Shown: one piece after another, positions 26,601-34,859 of the stretch | Layout of the letters: every line of letters starts with the position of its first letter | Position numbering within the stretch: position 1 is the stretch's first letter | Assembly (NCBI GenBank): GCA_023265925.1 | Contig: JAHFSD010000006.1 | Location: forward strand, 1-35,101 | Reading direction: 5' to 3' | DNA length: 35,101 nucleotides | Origin: an archaeon | GTDB lineage: Archaea; Nanobdellota; Nanobdellia; Woesearchaeales; GW2011-AR9 | The notes under the pieces: generated by a model | What the model saw: the letters and a program-made list of their open reading frames with translations, nothing else | Told to the model about the DNA's origin: nothing | Database searches by the model: none | Program-made: the position numbers and the translations under genes

Positions 26601-27288
26601 AGGGTCAACCATGGATTCTCCTCTGGTGTTAACCTGCACGTTAAATCCGGCAGAAGTCGATGACCAGGTGCATGGGTTGGACGTTTCCTGGCGCTACCCT
26701 CTGGAATTATATGAAGCGGCGCTGGAAATGAACAAACCGTGGGATGTTCGTCATGGGCCGGAGCAGAAAAAAATCGAGCAGCTCGCGGACCGGTTAGGAA
26801 CGCCCTTTCAGTACGAAGGCATCGGCTTTACCCATCCCATCGACAATTTCAACAAGGGCGTGAAATGTTCTGCCTATAAGACCAAGCCTTCCATGGAAGA
26901 GAAGCTGCGGGGGCAGATGGAGATCGCCCGGAAAGTGCGGGCGGTGGACATGGATGACGTCGCTAAGTTAGTGATTCAGAAGCATTTCCTGAAAGACATT
27001 AAAGGCAACTTAAAGAAGTTTTCCATGCAGCAGTTCAGGTGCGTGAAATGCAACGAGAAGTACCGCCGCCCGCCGCTGGTGGGAAAGTGTCTGGCCTGCG
27101 GGAACAGGTTGCTGTTTACCATTACGGAAGGTTCCATCGTCAAGTATCTGGGCCCTTCGTTGATGTTATGCGAGAACTACGATTTTTCGCCGTATCTGAA
27201 ACAAGTGTTGGCCATCGCCAAGTTCAATGTTGATACCTTATTTGGCAAGGAAAAGGAGAAACAGGTGGGATTGGCAGCGTTTGTGTGA
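23620..27288 (+). CDS. polC: DNA polymerase D large subunit DP2 (no intein)
   Basis: [64 protein letters not shown], zinc motifs [16 protein letters not shown]. Confidence 0.97.
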   Translation: [1222 protein letters not shown]

Positions 27289-27660
27289 TATAAGCTACGC
27301 AGTTTACCATAATGTCACTAAATTAGCGCAATTGACTATATACGCCTTGAACGAAGCGAGAGTGCAACGGGGCAAGCGAAGCGTAGTGAATTTTTGCGCT
27401 ACTTTTTCGACGATAAAAGCATACCTCGACTTCTTAACGTGGTTGCCTTCGTTTAGCTAAAACGGAGAACGTACAAAATTGAAAACTTTGCCTAACATAT
27501 GCTAAACGATTCGCTCCGCTCTCCAGAATTTTTGATTACTCTCTAAACTAGGGAAACAATCTCTCAACGTACTTTAATCAGAACGTGGCCGCCTTTCTCC
27601 TCCTAACTGCTCGAACTCTTCCCGAGATAGACAAAAACTAACTGACGCCCGCCCCCGATG

Positions 27661-28680
27661 CTAGCCATAGGCCTCCCGCGCCAGCCGTTCCAGCTTCTCT
27701 TTATTCTTCCGCACGGGCGCTAGCAGAACATTGATTTCCCGGGCCACTGCCATCTTTAAGTCCAGGGGATGAAGCTGTTTCTGGACATAGAGATCCTCCA
27801 CTTGCTGGTAATTCGTAAAAGTAAGATTTCCTCCATACTTTGCCGGCCTCTCGATGATAAATTTCTCTTTATTATCTCCCTTGAGCACCATCAGCACATA
27901 TTTCAGGAAAGCTAACACGCCATTATCTTCCACAATCCCCTCTTCACAGTACGCCCCTTTAACTTTATCGACAACCGTTTTTTCATCATCCAGCAGGTCA
28001 ATCTTTGACTTGGGATCGGAAGCAGACATTTTCTTGCCCACCAGGCCGGGAATCAATGGAGTCATGAACTCGATCCGGCGCTGATAGCCCAGCCTTGGCA
28101 AGGTTTCCCGGGCAAACATCAGGATCTTGCGCTGGTCAATCCCGCCGTACTGCACGTCCACCTGCAGGTATTCTTCATCCAGCGCCTGCATTAAGGGATA
28201 GAGCAATCCGCCCAATTTAGGATTGTCGCCAAACTTCACGACTTCCGCAGCAGCTTTCCTGGCATCGTGGACGGTAGTAAACGTGGAAAGCTTGAGAAGA
28301 TCGAGATAATATTCTTTCTTGAGTTGAAAATCAGATCCTTTGATGAGCTGCACATTTTTGATGTCAGCACCGAGGGAAGAAAACATGGCCGGAATGATCT
28401 GGGCATAATAGTTATACCGCTTCTCTACCAGCGGCCAGGGCGTATTGTCCAGGGCGCCATGTAAATCGGCAAGCAGCACCTTGACCGTAAATCCTGCTTT
28501 TAAGAAATCGGCCATCTTCAGAACCCAGACATAGTAGCCGAGATGTGGCCGGCCGGTAATCGCGGTACCCAGATAGACTGCCGGCTTTTTCCTGGTTTTA
28601 AGGAGTGTGAGCAGCTCTTCCTCGGTCACGATTTCCTGGGTGTTGCGTTTCAGCAAGGCGAATTTTTGTTCCGGCGTCAT
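27661..28680 (-). CDS. tyrS: Tyrosyl-tRNA synthetase
   Basis: ITGRPHLGYYVWVLKMADFL, VDVQYGGIDQRKI, KKMSASDPKSKIDLLDD. Confidence 0.88.
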   Translation of the reverse strand: MTPEQKFALLKRNTQEIVTEEELLTLLKTRKKPAVYLGTAITGRPHLGYYVWVLKMADFLKAGFTVKVLLADLHGALDNTPWPLVEKRYNYYAQIIPAMFSSLGADIKNVQLIKGSDFQLKKEYYLDLLKLSTFTTVHDARKAAAEVVKFGDNPKLGGLLYPLMQALDEEYLQVDVQYGGIDQRKILMFARETLPRLGYQRRIEFMTPLIPGLVGKKMSASDPKSKIDLLDDEKTVVDKVKGAYCEEGIVEDNGVLAFLKYVLMVLKGDNKEKFIIERPAKYGGNLTFTNYQQVEDLYVQKQLHPLDLKMAVAREINVLLAPVRKNKEKLERLAREAYG

Positions 28681-28725
28681 GGTCTTGACGGGTAAGAATG
28701 GGGCCTGGTTTAAATAATTAATGGG

Positions 28726-28737
28726 AAAATATAAATA
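28726..28737 (+). promoter_or_regulatory. TATA box for HAD-RNase Z operon
   Basis: AAAATATAAATA about 25 nt upstream of GTG 28761. Confidence 0.5.
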
Positions 28738-28760
28738 CCCGCCCCTATAATGAGCTACCT

Positions 28761-29402
28761 GTGCAAGCTCTTATCTTTGACTTTTGGGGAACGCTGGTCG
28801 AGCAGGGCGTCCACAGCCCCTTGCTGCAGGCACAGGAAATACTAGACATCCGGCTGCCTTTCTCGCAGTATGTCGTGCGCATGGAAAAAGCCATGATGAC
28901 CCAACCGTTCCCGGAACTCAAGGAGGCTTTCGCCGCCGTCTGCCAGGAGTTCCGTAAAACTTGCGATGATCAGCAGCTGGAGCAACTCGTTGGGATGTGG
29001 AACAAAAGCTGGATGCTGGCCCAGCCCTATGAAGAGACACGGGAAATGCTGGAAGAACTGAAAAAGAAATATCGCCTGATCTTAGTATCGAACACGGACA
29101 ATATCTCAGTTTCCCGCGTGCTGGAAAAATTTAAACTCGAGACCTTTTTTGAACGGAAATTCCTGTCGTTTGAACTGGGAAAGTTAAAGACGGACCGCTC
29201 TTTTTTTGATTTCATCCTGGACGAGTGTAAGTTGGCGATTGAAGATTGCGTCATGATCGGCGACAGCCTGCCGAGCGACATCATGCCGGCCAAGAAGATC
29301 GGAATGAAAGCCGTGCTGGTGGACCGGAAAAACAAGCGGGATTTCAGCCCTAAAATCATCAACCTGCGGGAGTTGGAGCCCGTTATGGAGCAGGTGCTGT
29401 AA
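28761..29402 (+). CDS. HAD-superfamily hydrolase
   Basis: ALIFDFWGTLVEQG, LILVSNTDN, MIGDSLPSDIMPAKKIGMKAVLVDR; GTG start. Confidence 0.83.
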   Translation: MQALIFDFWGTLVEQGVHSPLLQAQEILDIRLPFSQYVVRMEKAMMTQPFPELKEAFAAVCQEFRKTCDDQQLEQLVGMWNKSWMLAQPYEETREMLEELKKKYRLILVSNTDNISVSRVLEKFKLETFFERKFLSFELGKLKTDRSFFDFILDECKLAIEDCVMIGDSLPSDIMPAKKIGMKAVLVDRKNKRDFSPKIINLRELEPVMEQVL

Positions 29403-30289
29403 TGGAAATCGTCTTTTTAGGCACGGGCAGCATGCAGCCGACCAAGCAGCGCAATCATTCGGCGATCCTGCTGTCGTACAAATCAGAAAACATCCTGATG
29501 GATTGTGGAGAAGGAACGCAGCGGCAGATGAGAATAGCTGGCCTCAAGCCCGCCAGAATTACCCGCCTGCTCATCAGTCACTGGCACGGCGATCACGTCT
29601 TTGGCCTTCCCGGCTTATTGAGCAGCATGGGCGCCGATCAGCCGGACAGCAAGCTGTTGATTTATGGCCCGGCCGGAAGCAGAAAGTACATTGAAAATAT
29701 GTTGAATGGTTTTGTCTGCAAGGACGTGATTGATTTTGAAATTCACGAAGTCAAGACGGGAAAGATCATTGACCACCCTGATTTCATCGTGGAGGCGCAG
29801 GCGCTGAAACACTCCTCGCCCTGTTATGGCTATGCTTTCATCGAGAAAGATAAACTCAAGATTGATATTGCCCAAGCCCGGAAGTTCGGTTTAGCAGGGC
29901 CAATTTTAGGGCAGATTCAGCAGGGCAAAGATGTTGAATGGAAAGGGAAGAAAATTAAAGCGAAAGATGTGACGTATATCCAGAAAGGAAAGAAAGTGAG
30001 TTACATTGCCGACACCATGTCCTGTGAGGGAGCGAATGCTTTAGCGAAAGATGCTGACCTGCTGATTTCCGAAGGGACCCATCTCGATGAATTGAAGGAA
30101 AAGACGGAGAAATACATGCATCTGACGGTGAAGCAGGCTGCGCTGATCGCCTCGGAAAACAATGCTAAGAAGCTGATTGTCACTCACCTCAGCCAGCGTT
30201 ATAAAAGCCCGCTGGAGACGGCCGAGGAAGCCCGGACGTATTTTCCCAACAGCCTGGTGGCGGAAGATTTTATGAAGGTGACGGTTTAA
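29402..30289 (+). CDS. rnz: Ribonuclease Z
   Basis: MEIVFLGTGSMQPTKQRNHSAIL, DCGEGTQRQM, ISHWHGDHVFGLPGLLSSM. Confidence 0.94.
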   Translation: MEIVFLGTGSMQPTKQRNHSAILLSYKSENILMDCGEGTQRQMRIAGLKPARITRLLISHWHGDHVFGLPGLLSSMGADQPDSKLLIYGPAGSRKYIENMLNGFVCKDVIDFEIHEVKTGKIIDHPDFIVEAQALKHSSPCYGYAFIEKDKLKIDIAQARKFGLAGPILGQIQQGKDVEWKGKKIKAKDVTYIQKGKKVSYIADTMSCEGANALAKDADLLISEGTHLDELKEKTEKYMHLTVKQAALIASENNAKKLIVTHLSQRYKSPLETAEEARTYFPNSLVAEDFMKVTV

Positions 30290-30318
30290 ATATTTAAAAT
30301 GCTTATCAACGTCAACTC

Positions 30319-30660
30319 TCAGCTTCCCACGCCAATCAGTACAATCCCCAGAATAATTCCCAGTAAACCGATCCATTTCCACTTGTTCATCTTCTCGCCC
30401 AGGTACTTGATGGAAAACACGGTTGTCCAGATGTAGCTCATGGACACTAACGGATAGACCACGCTTAATTCCTCAAATCTCAGGACAAAAACATAGAGCA
30501 GCACGGACAGGGCATACAATACCAGTCCACCCCAGAGATACGAGCTGCGGCATAGGCGGAAAAAAGAGTATTTATTAGCGCCCATCTTCACGACCAGGTT
30601 ACCCAGTGAGCCGATCACCGCTCCAAAGAATATTATGGGGATAGTAATGGGATTAACCAT
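30319..30660 (-). CDS. Small EamA/SMR-like half-transporter
   Basis: About 4 TM, LRFEELSVVYPLVSMSYIWTTVFSIKYLGEKMNKWKWIGLLGIILGIVLIG. Confidence 0.7.
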   Translation of the reverse strand: MVNPITIPIIFFGAVIGSLGNLVVKMGANKYSFFRLCRSSYLWGGLVLYALSVLLYVFVLRFEELSVVYPLVSMSYIWTTVFSIKYLGEKMNKWKWIGLLGIILGIVLIGVGS

Positions 30661-31150
30661 TGCTTGCCTCCACCGAACTTTCGGCTGGAACAGGCCCAGG
30701 CCTGGAACTCCCATACCCCAGGATGGTGACAGCGAGAAGAATGACGGCGACGCCAGCCCATTTCCAGGCGTTCATCACGTCCGTTGGAAACAGGCGGGGG
30801 GAAATCAGGCTGACCCAGATGTAGCTCGTTGCCGCTACAGGATAGACGATGCTCAGTTCGCCTTTCCGTAAGGCGAGAATCATTAGGGCTGCCCCGATCC
30901 CATAGGACACAAAGCCCAGCAGAAAAGGAGCATTAAGGAAGGTTATGAACTCACTGAAATCAATTGTCTTCATGCCCCATTTCCATAACAGCTGCCCGCC
31001 GGAGGTGAACAGCGTGCAGAAGGCCATCAGCAGGACTGCTTTCAGCTGGGTCTGATGGTGGAGTGGATGAGTTTGTATATTTGTTTGTATCAGTCGCTGA
31101 TGAGGTGGACGAATCGGTGGAGCTGGTTGAGAGGGTTGAAGTTCTTCCAT
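30653..31150 (-). CDS. Small EamA/SMR-like half-transporter with Pro/Gln-rich N-terminus
   Basis: LRKGELSIVYPVAATSYIWVSLISPRLFPTDVMNAWKWAGVAVILLAVTILGYG; overlaps the partner by 8 bp. Confidence 0.7.
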   Translation of the reverse strand: MEELQPSQPAPPIRPPHQRLIQTNIQTHPLHHQTQLKAVLLMAFCTLFTSGGQLLWKWGMKTIDFSEFITFLNAPFLLGFVSYGIGAALMILALRKGELSIVYPVAATSYIWVSLISPRLFPTDVMNAWKWAGVAVILLAVTILGYGSSRPGPVPAESSVEASNG

Positions 31151-31171
31151 GATTCTACTCCTTGAGCAAAT

Positions 31172-32767
31172 TTACTCTTTAAGCAGGATTTCAACGATGG
31201 CCGCATAGGCCGGCCGGGCAATCAGCACGCCAAAGGTTAACCCGGCAATCGTCGTAAAAGCAAACCCTTTTAACAAGCCTGCTCCGGCAAACCATAATGG
31301 GATCATCCCTGAAGATGTGGTGAGGTAGGCACCAATCACAATGGCCATGGCATTCTTGATACGGCGCTTCCAGTCGCCGACAGTTTCTCTTTTCAGAGTT
31401 TCATCGGTGATAATGACCAGATGATCGACTCCCGTCCCGACCATGATGATAATGCCGGCAATCGCCGCCAAATCCAGGTTCCAGCCGACCAAAGCAGCAA
31501 AGCCCAGGACTAAAATGATCTCAGAAATCAACGTTAAGATCATCGGCACGACAATCCTGATTTTTTGATAGCGAATCAACACGACCACAATCACCGCTAA
31601 TAAAGCAATTGCTCCCACCAGCACTACATTCTGCAAAAATTCCTGTCCCAGGGAGGGCGAGATGGTATCCAGCTTGACGATGTTTAGTTTGGTGGGGAGG
31701 CTCCCGGTAATGATGATTGTCTGCAGCCGTTTCATGTTCTGCAGGGCGGTGGTGACGGCTTCGGCCTGCGTCGTTCCTGTTCCCGAGCCGGAAATCTGGA
31801 TGTTGGTGGTTGCCCGTCCTTTCAGTTCCGCGCCAATCCGCAGCCGATCAACTTCTTTGTCGTCAAGAACCATGGCAAGGTCCTCGCTTAAGTAAGCATT
31901 ATTTCCTTCCCGCAGCACCTGCAGATTCTTAGTTAAGGCCGCTTGCCGTTCCGCCGCTTCCGGGCTTACTGTGATCGTAAAGAAAAAGCCGCAGGCATAA
32001 CCTCCAGAAACCTGGCCGCAGCCGGAACGGGGATCAATGCCGGCACAGTCGGCACTCCTGCAGACATAGGTAATATCTTTCTTTCCGCCAAAAAAGACCG
32101 TTTCGTTACCGATCCTGGCTTCAAATTTTCCCTGGCGGGCCAATAAATCTTTCACTTCTTCTTCAGTGACGCCGGCAATTTCAATCAAAATAAAATCCTG
32201 CCCGCCAAGATCAGCTGCGGCGCGGATAACCACATCACTTAATCCATAGACGTTCAGCCGCTCCTGGAGATTGGCAATGGTAATATCCAAATCATCTTTA
32301 GAAATTGGTTCTGCGGGCTGCAAGAGCACCCGAGTTCCGCCTTCCAGATCCAATCCTTTGCGGAGATTAGAGCTGGGCGCTTCATACACGTTCAGGCCCA
32401 AATCAACTTTTTCCGATCCAGCCGTGGTCTGTTGATTTGCGGTGGTAAGCAGGCTATATATTTTTTTGTTCGTTTCGATGCGGACCGTACGATTTCCCTC
32501 AAGGCTAGATTGAAGTTGATAGTATTCTTCCACGGAATTAATTTTCTCTCCATTGAGCGAGAGAATACGTTCCTTGTGCAGCGGCGTTAATTTTGGTGAG
32601 GGATTTGGAATGCCGGCATTCACAGCGGAAGAATTGGTTAGGACATTTCTAATCGTCACTCCTTCCGTGCCAAAAATCTGTGGCTGGATGGCCACGACCG
32701 CAAAAACGAGGAAGATGACCAGGAGAAGAACTTTCCAGTTAGTGAATAATTGTTTGAGTCTGCTCAT
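31172..32767 (-). CDS. secD: Protein-export membrane protein SecD
   Basis: LRKGLDLEGGTRVLLQP, LGQEFLQNVVLVGAIALLAVIVVVLIRY, AAIAGIIIMVGTGVDHLVIITDE. Confidence 0.93.
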   Translation of the reverse strand: MSRLKQLFTNWKVLLLVIFLVFAVVAIQPQIFGTEGVTIRNVLTNSSAVNAGIPNPSPKLTPLHKERILSLNGEKINSVEEYYQLQSSLEGNRTVRIETNKKIYSLLTTANQQTTAGSEKVDLGLNVYEAPSSNLRKGLDLEGGTRVLLQPAEPISKDDLDITIANLQERLNVYGLSDVVIRAAADLGGQDFILIEIAGVTEEEVKDLLARQGKFEARIGNETVFFGGKKDITYVCRSADCAGIDPRSGCGQVSGGYACGFFFTITVSPEAAERQAALTKNLQVLREGNNAYLSEDLAMVLDDKEVDRLRIGAELKGRATTNIQISGSGTGTTQAEAVTTALQNMKRLQTIIITGSLPTKLNIVKLDTISPSLGQEFLQNVVLVGAIALLAVIVVVLIRYQKIRIVVPMILTLISEIILVLGFAALVGWNLDLAAIAGIIIMVGTGVDHLVIITDETLKRETVGDWKRRIKNAMAIVIGAYLTTSSGMIPLWFAGAGLLKGFAFTTIAGLTFGVLIARPAYAAIVEILLKE

Positions 32768-33648
32768 TTCTTTTTCCTCTCTAGGTATAAGCGTAACATC
32801 CCTACATTCTGGATCCAGGTCATGACCATGTCCACCAGCAATCCAATCAGCAGGATCAGCATGATCTGTTTGATGACTTCGCTTTCCACCAGGAACAACG
32901 TCACGATAACTGCAGCGAGAGTTGTCCAGGTCATCGTCATGCCCGTCTTAATGGCGCCATAAATTCTCTCCATTACCGTTCCTTCCTGCCGCTTCAGCAC
33001 TCTTGAGGTCAGCAGTATGTCGGTATCGACCGAATAGCCGATCAGCATCAGGAAGGCCGCTACGCCTGATGTGCTCAGTTTTTCCCCGGTGAGATTGAAG
33101 ATAGCTAACGTGACCACAATATCAGAAAAAGCAGCCGCAATCACCGCGGCGCTGGGAATCAGCGTGCGGAAATAGATGAATACCACCATCCCCATCAGGA
33201 TGAAAGCAATGATTAACGCCTTAAACGTCTGGCGGAAGAAACTTTCTCCCAATGATGAACCGACGATTTCGATGCTGTACTGCCCTTCCTGCAAAGGCAC
33301 TTTTTCACGAATGATGCTGAGGAGAGCAGTAATTTCTTCATTCTGCTGTGCGCCGGAATCAATCGCTATCCCAATTGTTTGCCCGGCAGCGCTTAATGTC
33401 CGGATATCAAAGTCCGCCTGGGGGAATTTCCCCTGCAGGAACGTTTCCAGTTCGGCTGGGGGAATGGTGGGAACAAAGGTTAACGTGATGGTCGAACCGC
33501 CTTTCAGGCTGATGCCTTTATGCACAAAGTCGCCGGTGGCGGCATATTGGATGCCAATCAGCAGCAGGGCGAGAACGACCAAGGCCAAGGGAAAAATGAG
33601 AAGGAGCTTATACTTCTGTTCGTAGATTTCCTTTAGTTTAGTCTTCAT
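32764..33648 (-). CDS. secF: Protein-export membrane protein SecF
   Basis: KGISLKGGSTITLTF, FIYFRTLIPSAAVIAAAFSDIVVTLAIFNLTGEKLSTSGVAAFLMLIGYSVDTDILLTSRVLK; start at MKTKLKEIYEQKYK preferred. Confidence 0.92.
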   Translation of the reverse strand: MKTKLKEIYEQKYKLLLIFPLALVVLALLLIGIQYAATGDFVHKGISLKGGSTITLTFVPTIPPAELETFLQGKFPQADFDIRTLSAAGQTIGIAIDSGAQQNEEITALLSIIREKVPLQEGQYSIEIVGSSLGESFFRQTFKALIIAFILMGMVVFIYFRTLIPSAAVIAAAFSDIVVTLAIFNLTGEKLSTSGVAAFLMLIGYSVDTDILLTSRVLKRQEGTVMERIYGAIKTGMTMTWTTLAAVIVTLFLVESEVIKQIMLILLIGLLVDMVMTWIQNVGMLRLYLERKKK

Positions 33649-33732
33649 TACCAGCCTCGTGAGGTGGCGGAGAGTGGCGGATATATAAAGATTATCAGTA
33701 AGGTTTATATAGGTTCTTTTGTTTGCTTTCTT

Positions 33733-33760
33733 TATAATCATATAATTATAATCATATAAT
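33733..33760. repeat. Perfect 14-bp tandem repeat TATAATCATATAAT x2 in divergent promoter
   Basis: TATAATCATATAAT at 33733-33746 and 33747-33760. Confidence 0.85.
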
Positions 33761-33792
33761 CAATTACGTATAATCAAACGAGGTGAGTCATC

Positions 33793-34131
33793 ATGGATAA
33801 AAAAGGGCAGGGTATTTCTATCAATGTAATTATAGTAGCAGTAATCGCCTTAGTGGTCCTGGTAGTCTTAGTCGCCATCTTCACGGGCCGGATCGCGATC
33901 TTCCAGCGCGGCGTAGGCGATGTCAACGAACGATTGACCAGCCTGAAAGTGCAGTACGGTGATTGTCATCCAACCCTGACACAGGAAATTGCCTTTAAAG
34001 CAGAGTTTGCCAAAGCGGACAGTACTGCCGCCCGGCAGGCAGTCGAGGATACGTTGATGGCCGAAATCAACCGCTGCAAATTCAGCAGCGATAAAAGCGG
34101 CTGCGAAGCTGCCGGCTGTAAATGGAGTTAA
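33793..34131 (+). CDS. Archaeal type IV pilin-like small protein
   Basis: MDKKGQGISINVIIVAVIALVVLVVLVAIFTGRI (class III-like signal/TM) and Cys-containing C-terminus. Confidence 0.65.
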   Translation: MDKKGQGISINVIIVAVIALVVLVVLVAIFTGRIAIFQRGVGDVNERLTSLKVQYGDCHPTLTQEIAFKAEFAKADSTAARQAVEDTLMAEINRCKFSSDKSGCEAAGCKWS

Positions 34132-34176
34132 TGAAGTTAATTGATTTAATAGAGTCAATGGACTTAATAGAGTTAA
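34123..34176. repeat. Three imperfect 18-bp tandem repeats
   Basis: TGGAGTTAATGAAGTTAA / TTGATTTAATAGAGTCAA / TGGACTTAATAGAGTTAA. Confidence 0.8.
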
Positions 34177-34200
34177 ACGAACGATGAATTGAGGAAGGAT

Positions 34201-34512
34201 ATGAAAAAAGGGGATGCTAATATCTGGTGGATTATCATTGGAGCAGTGATTGCTTTAGTGGTATTAGTGGTGATCATGCTCATCTTCACGGGAAGGGCCG
34301 GAAAGTTAAGCGGTGGCATTGCCGAATGTGAAGGAAAAGGAGGAGCCTGTGTCAGCACGTCCCTGTGCCCGAAGAATACCTTGTACTCCTCGGCCTTTGA
34401 CTGCACGGGAGGAAAACGCTGTTGTGTGGGAACTCCCAAAGCCTGTCCCAATGGACAAGGGGATTGTGGCTCAGGTGAAATTTGTCAGGAAGGATACTGT
34501 TTTGCCTCATGA
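34201..34512 (+). CDS. Pilin-like TM protein with 10-Cys ectodomain
   Basis: MKKGDANIWWIIIGAVIALVVLVVIMLIFTGRAGKL then CEGKGGACVSTSLCPKN...CTGGKRCCVGTPKACPNGQGDCGSGEICQEGYC. Confidence 0.65.
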   Translation: MKKGDANIWWIIIGAVIALVVLVVIMLIFTGRAGKLSGGIAECEGKGGACVSTSLCPKNTLYSSAFDCTGGKRCCVGTPKACPNGQGDCGSGEICQEGYCFAS

Positions 34513-34655
34513 AACATGGTTTCCGATGCGCGTTTAACAAAAAAGGAGTTGACTGGGCTAGTCCGGAAACGTTAGTGACGATTCTGTTAGCCATTCTGTT
34601 GGGGATGGTGCTGCTGTATTTTGTCTGGAAGAAGTTGGGAGGGCTGAAGCCATGA
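34509..34655 (+). CDS. Small single-TM protein (48 aa), not in ORF track
   Basis: MKHGFRCAFNKKGVDWASPETLVTILLAILLGMVLLYFVWKKLGGLKP; ATGA overlap at both ends. Confidence 0.6.
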   Translation: MKHGFRCAFNKKGVDWASPETLVTILLAILLGMVLLYFVWKKLGGLKP

Positions 34656-34858
34656 CTATCTTTTCAGGGAAAAAAGGCGTGCAAAAAATACTGTCTATTT
34701 TTTGGGCCATTTTTCCAGCTGGGAAAAAAGGCATGGAAATGTGGCAGTTGGTGTTACTCATTCTGGCCATTATCTTATTCTTATTCCTGCTGATCTGGTA
34801 TGGCGCGTTGGGTAGCGAGATCAATATCTTGTTGGATAAATGGGGGGAGTTATTCTAA
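34652..34858 (+). CDS. Small single-TM protein
   Basis: 68 aa, MWQLVLLILAIILFLFLLIWYGALG; coupled by ATGA to the previous ORF. Confidence 0.58.
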   Translation: MTIFSGKKGVQKILSIFWAIFPAGKKGMEMWQLVLLILAIILFLFLLIWYGALGSEINILLDKWGELF

Positions 34859-34859
34859 C

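Noticed and set aside
23620-27288. Possible intein in DP2
   Set aside because: The reading frame runs through the catalytic motif [25 protein letters not shown] without interruption.
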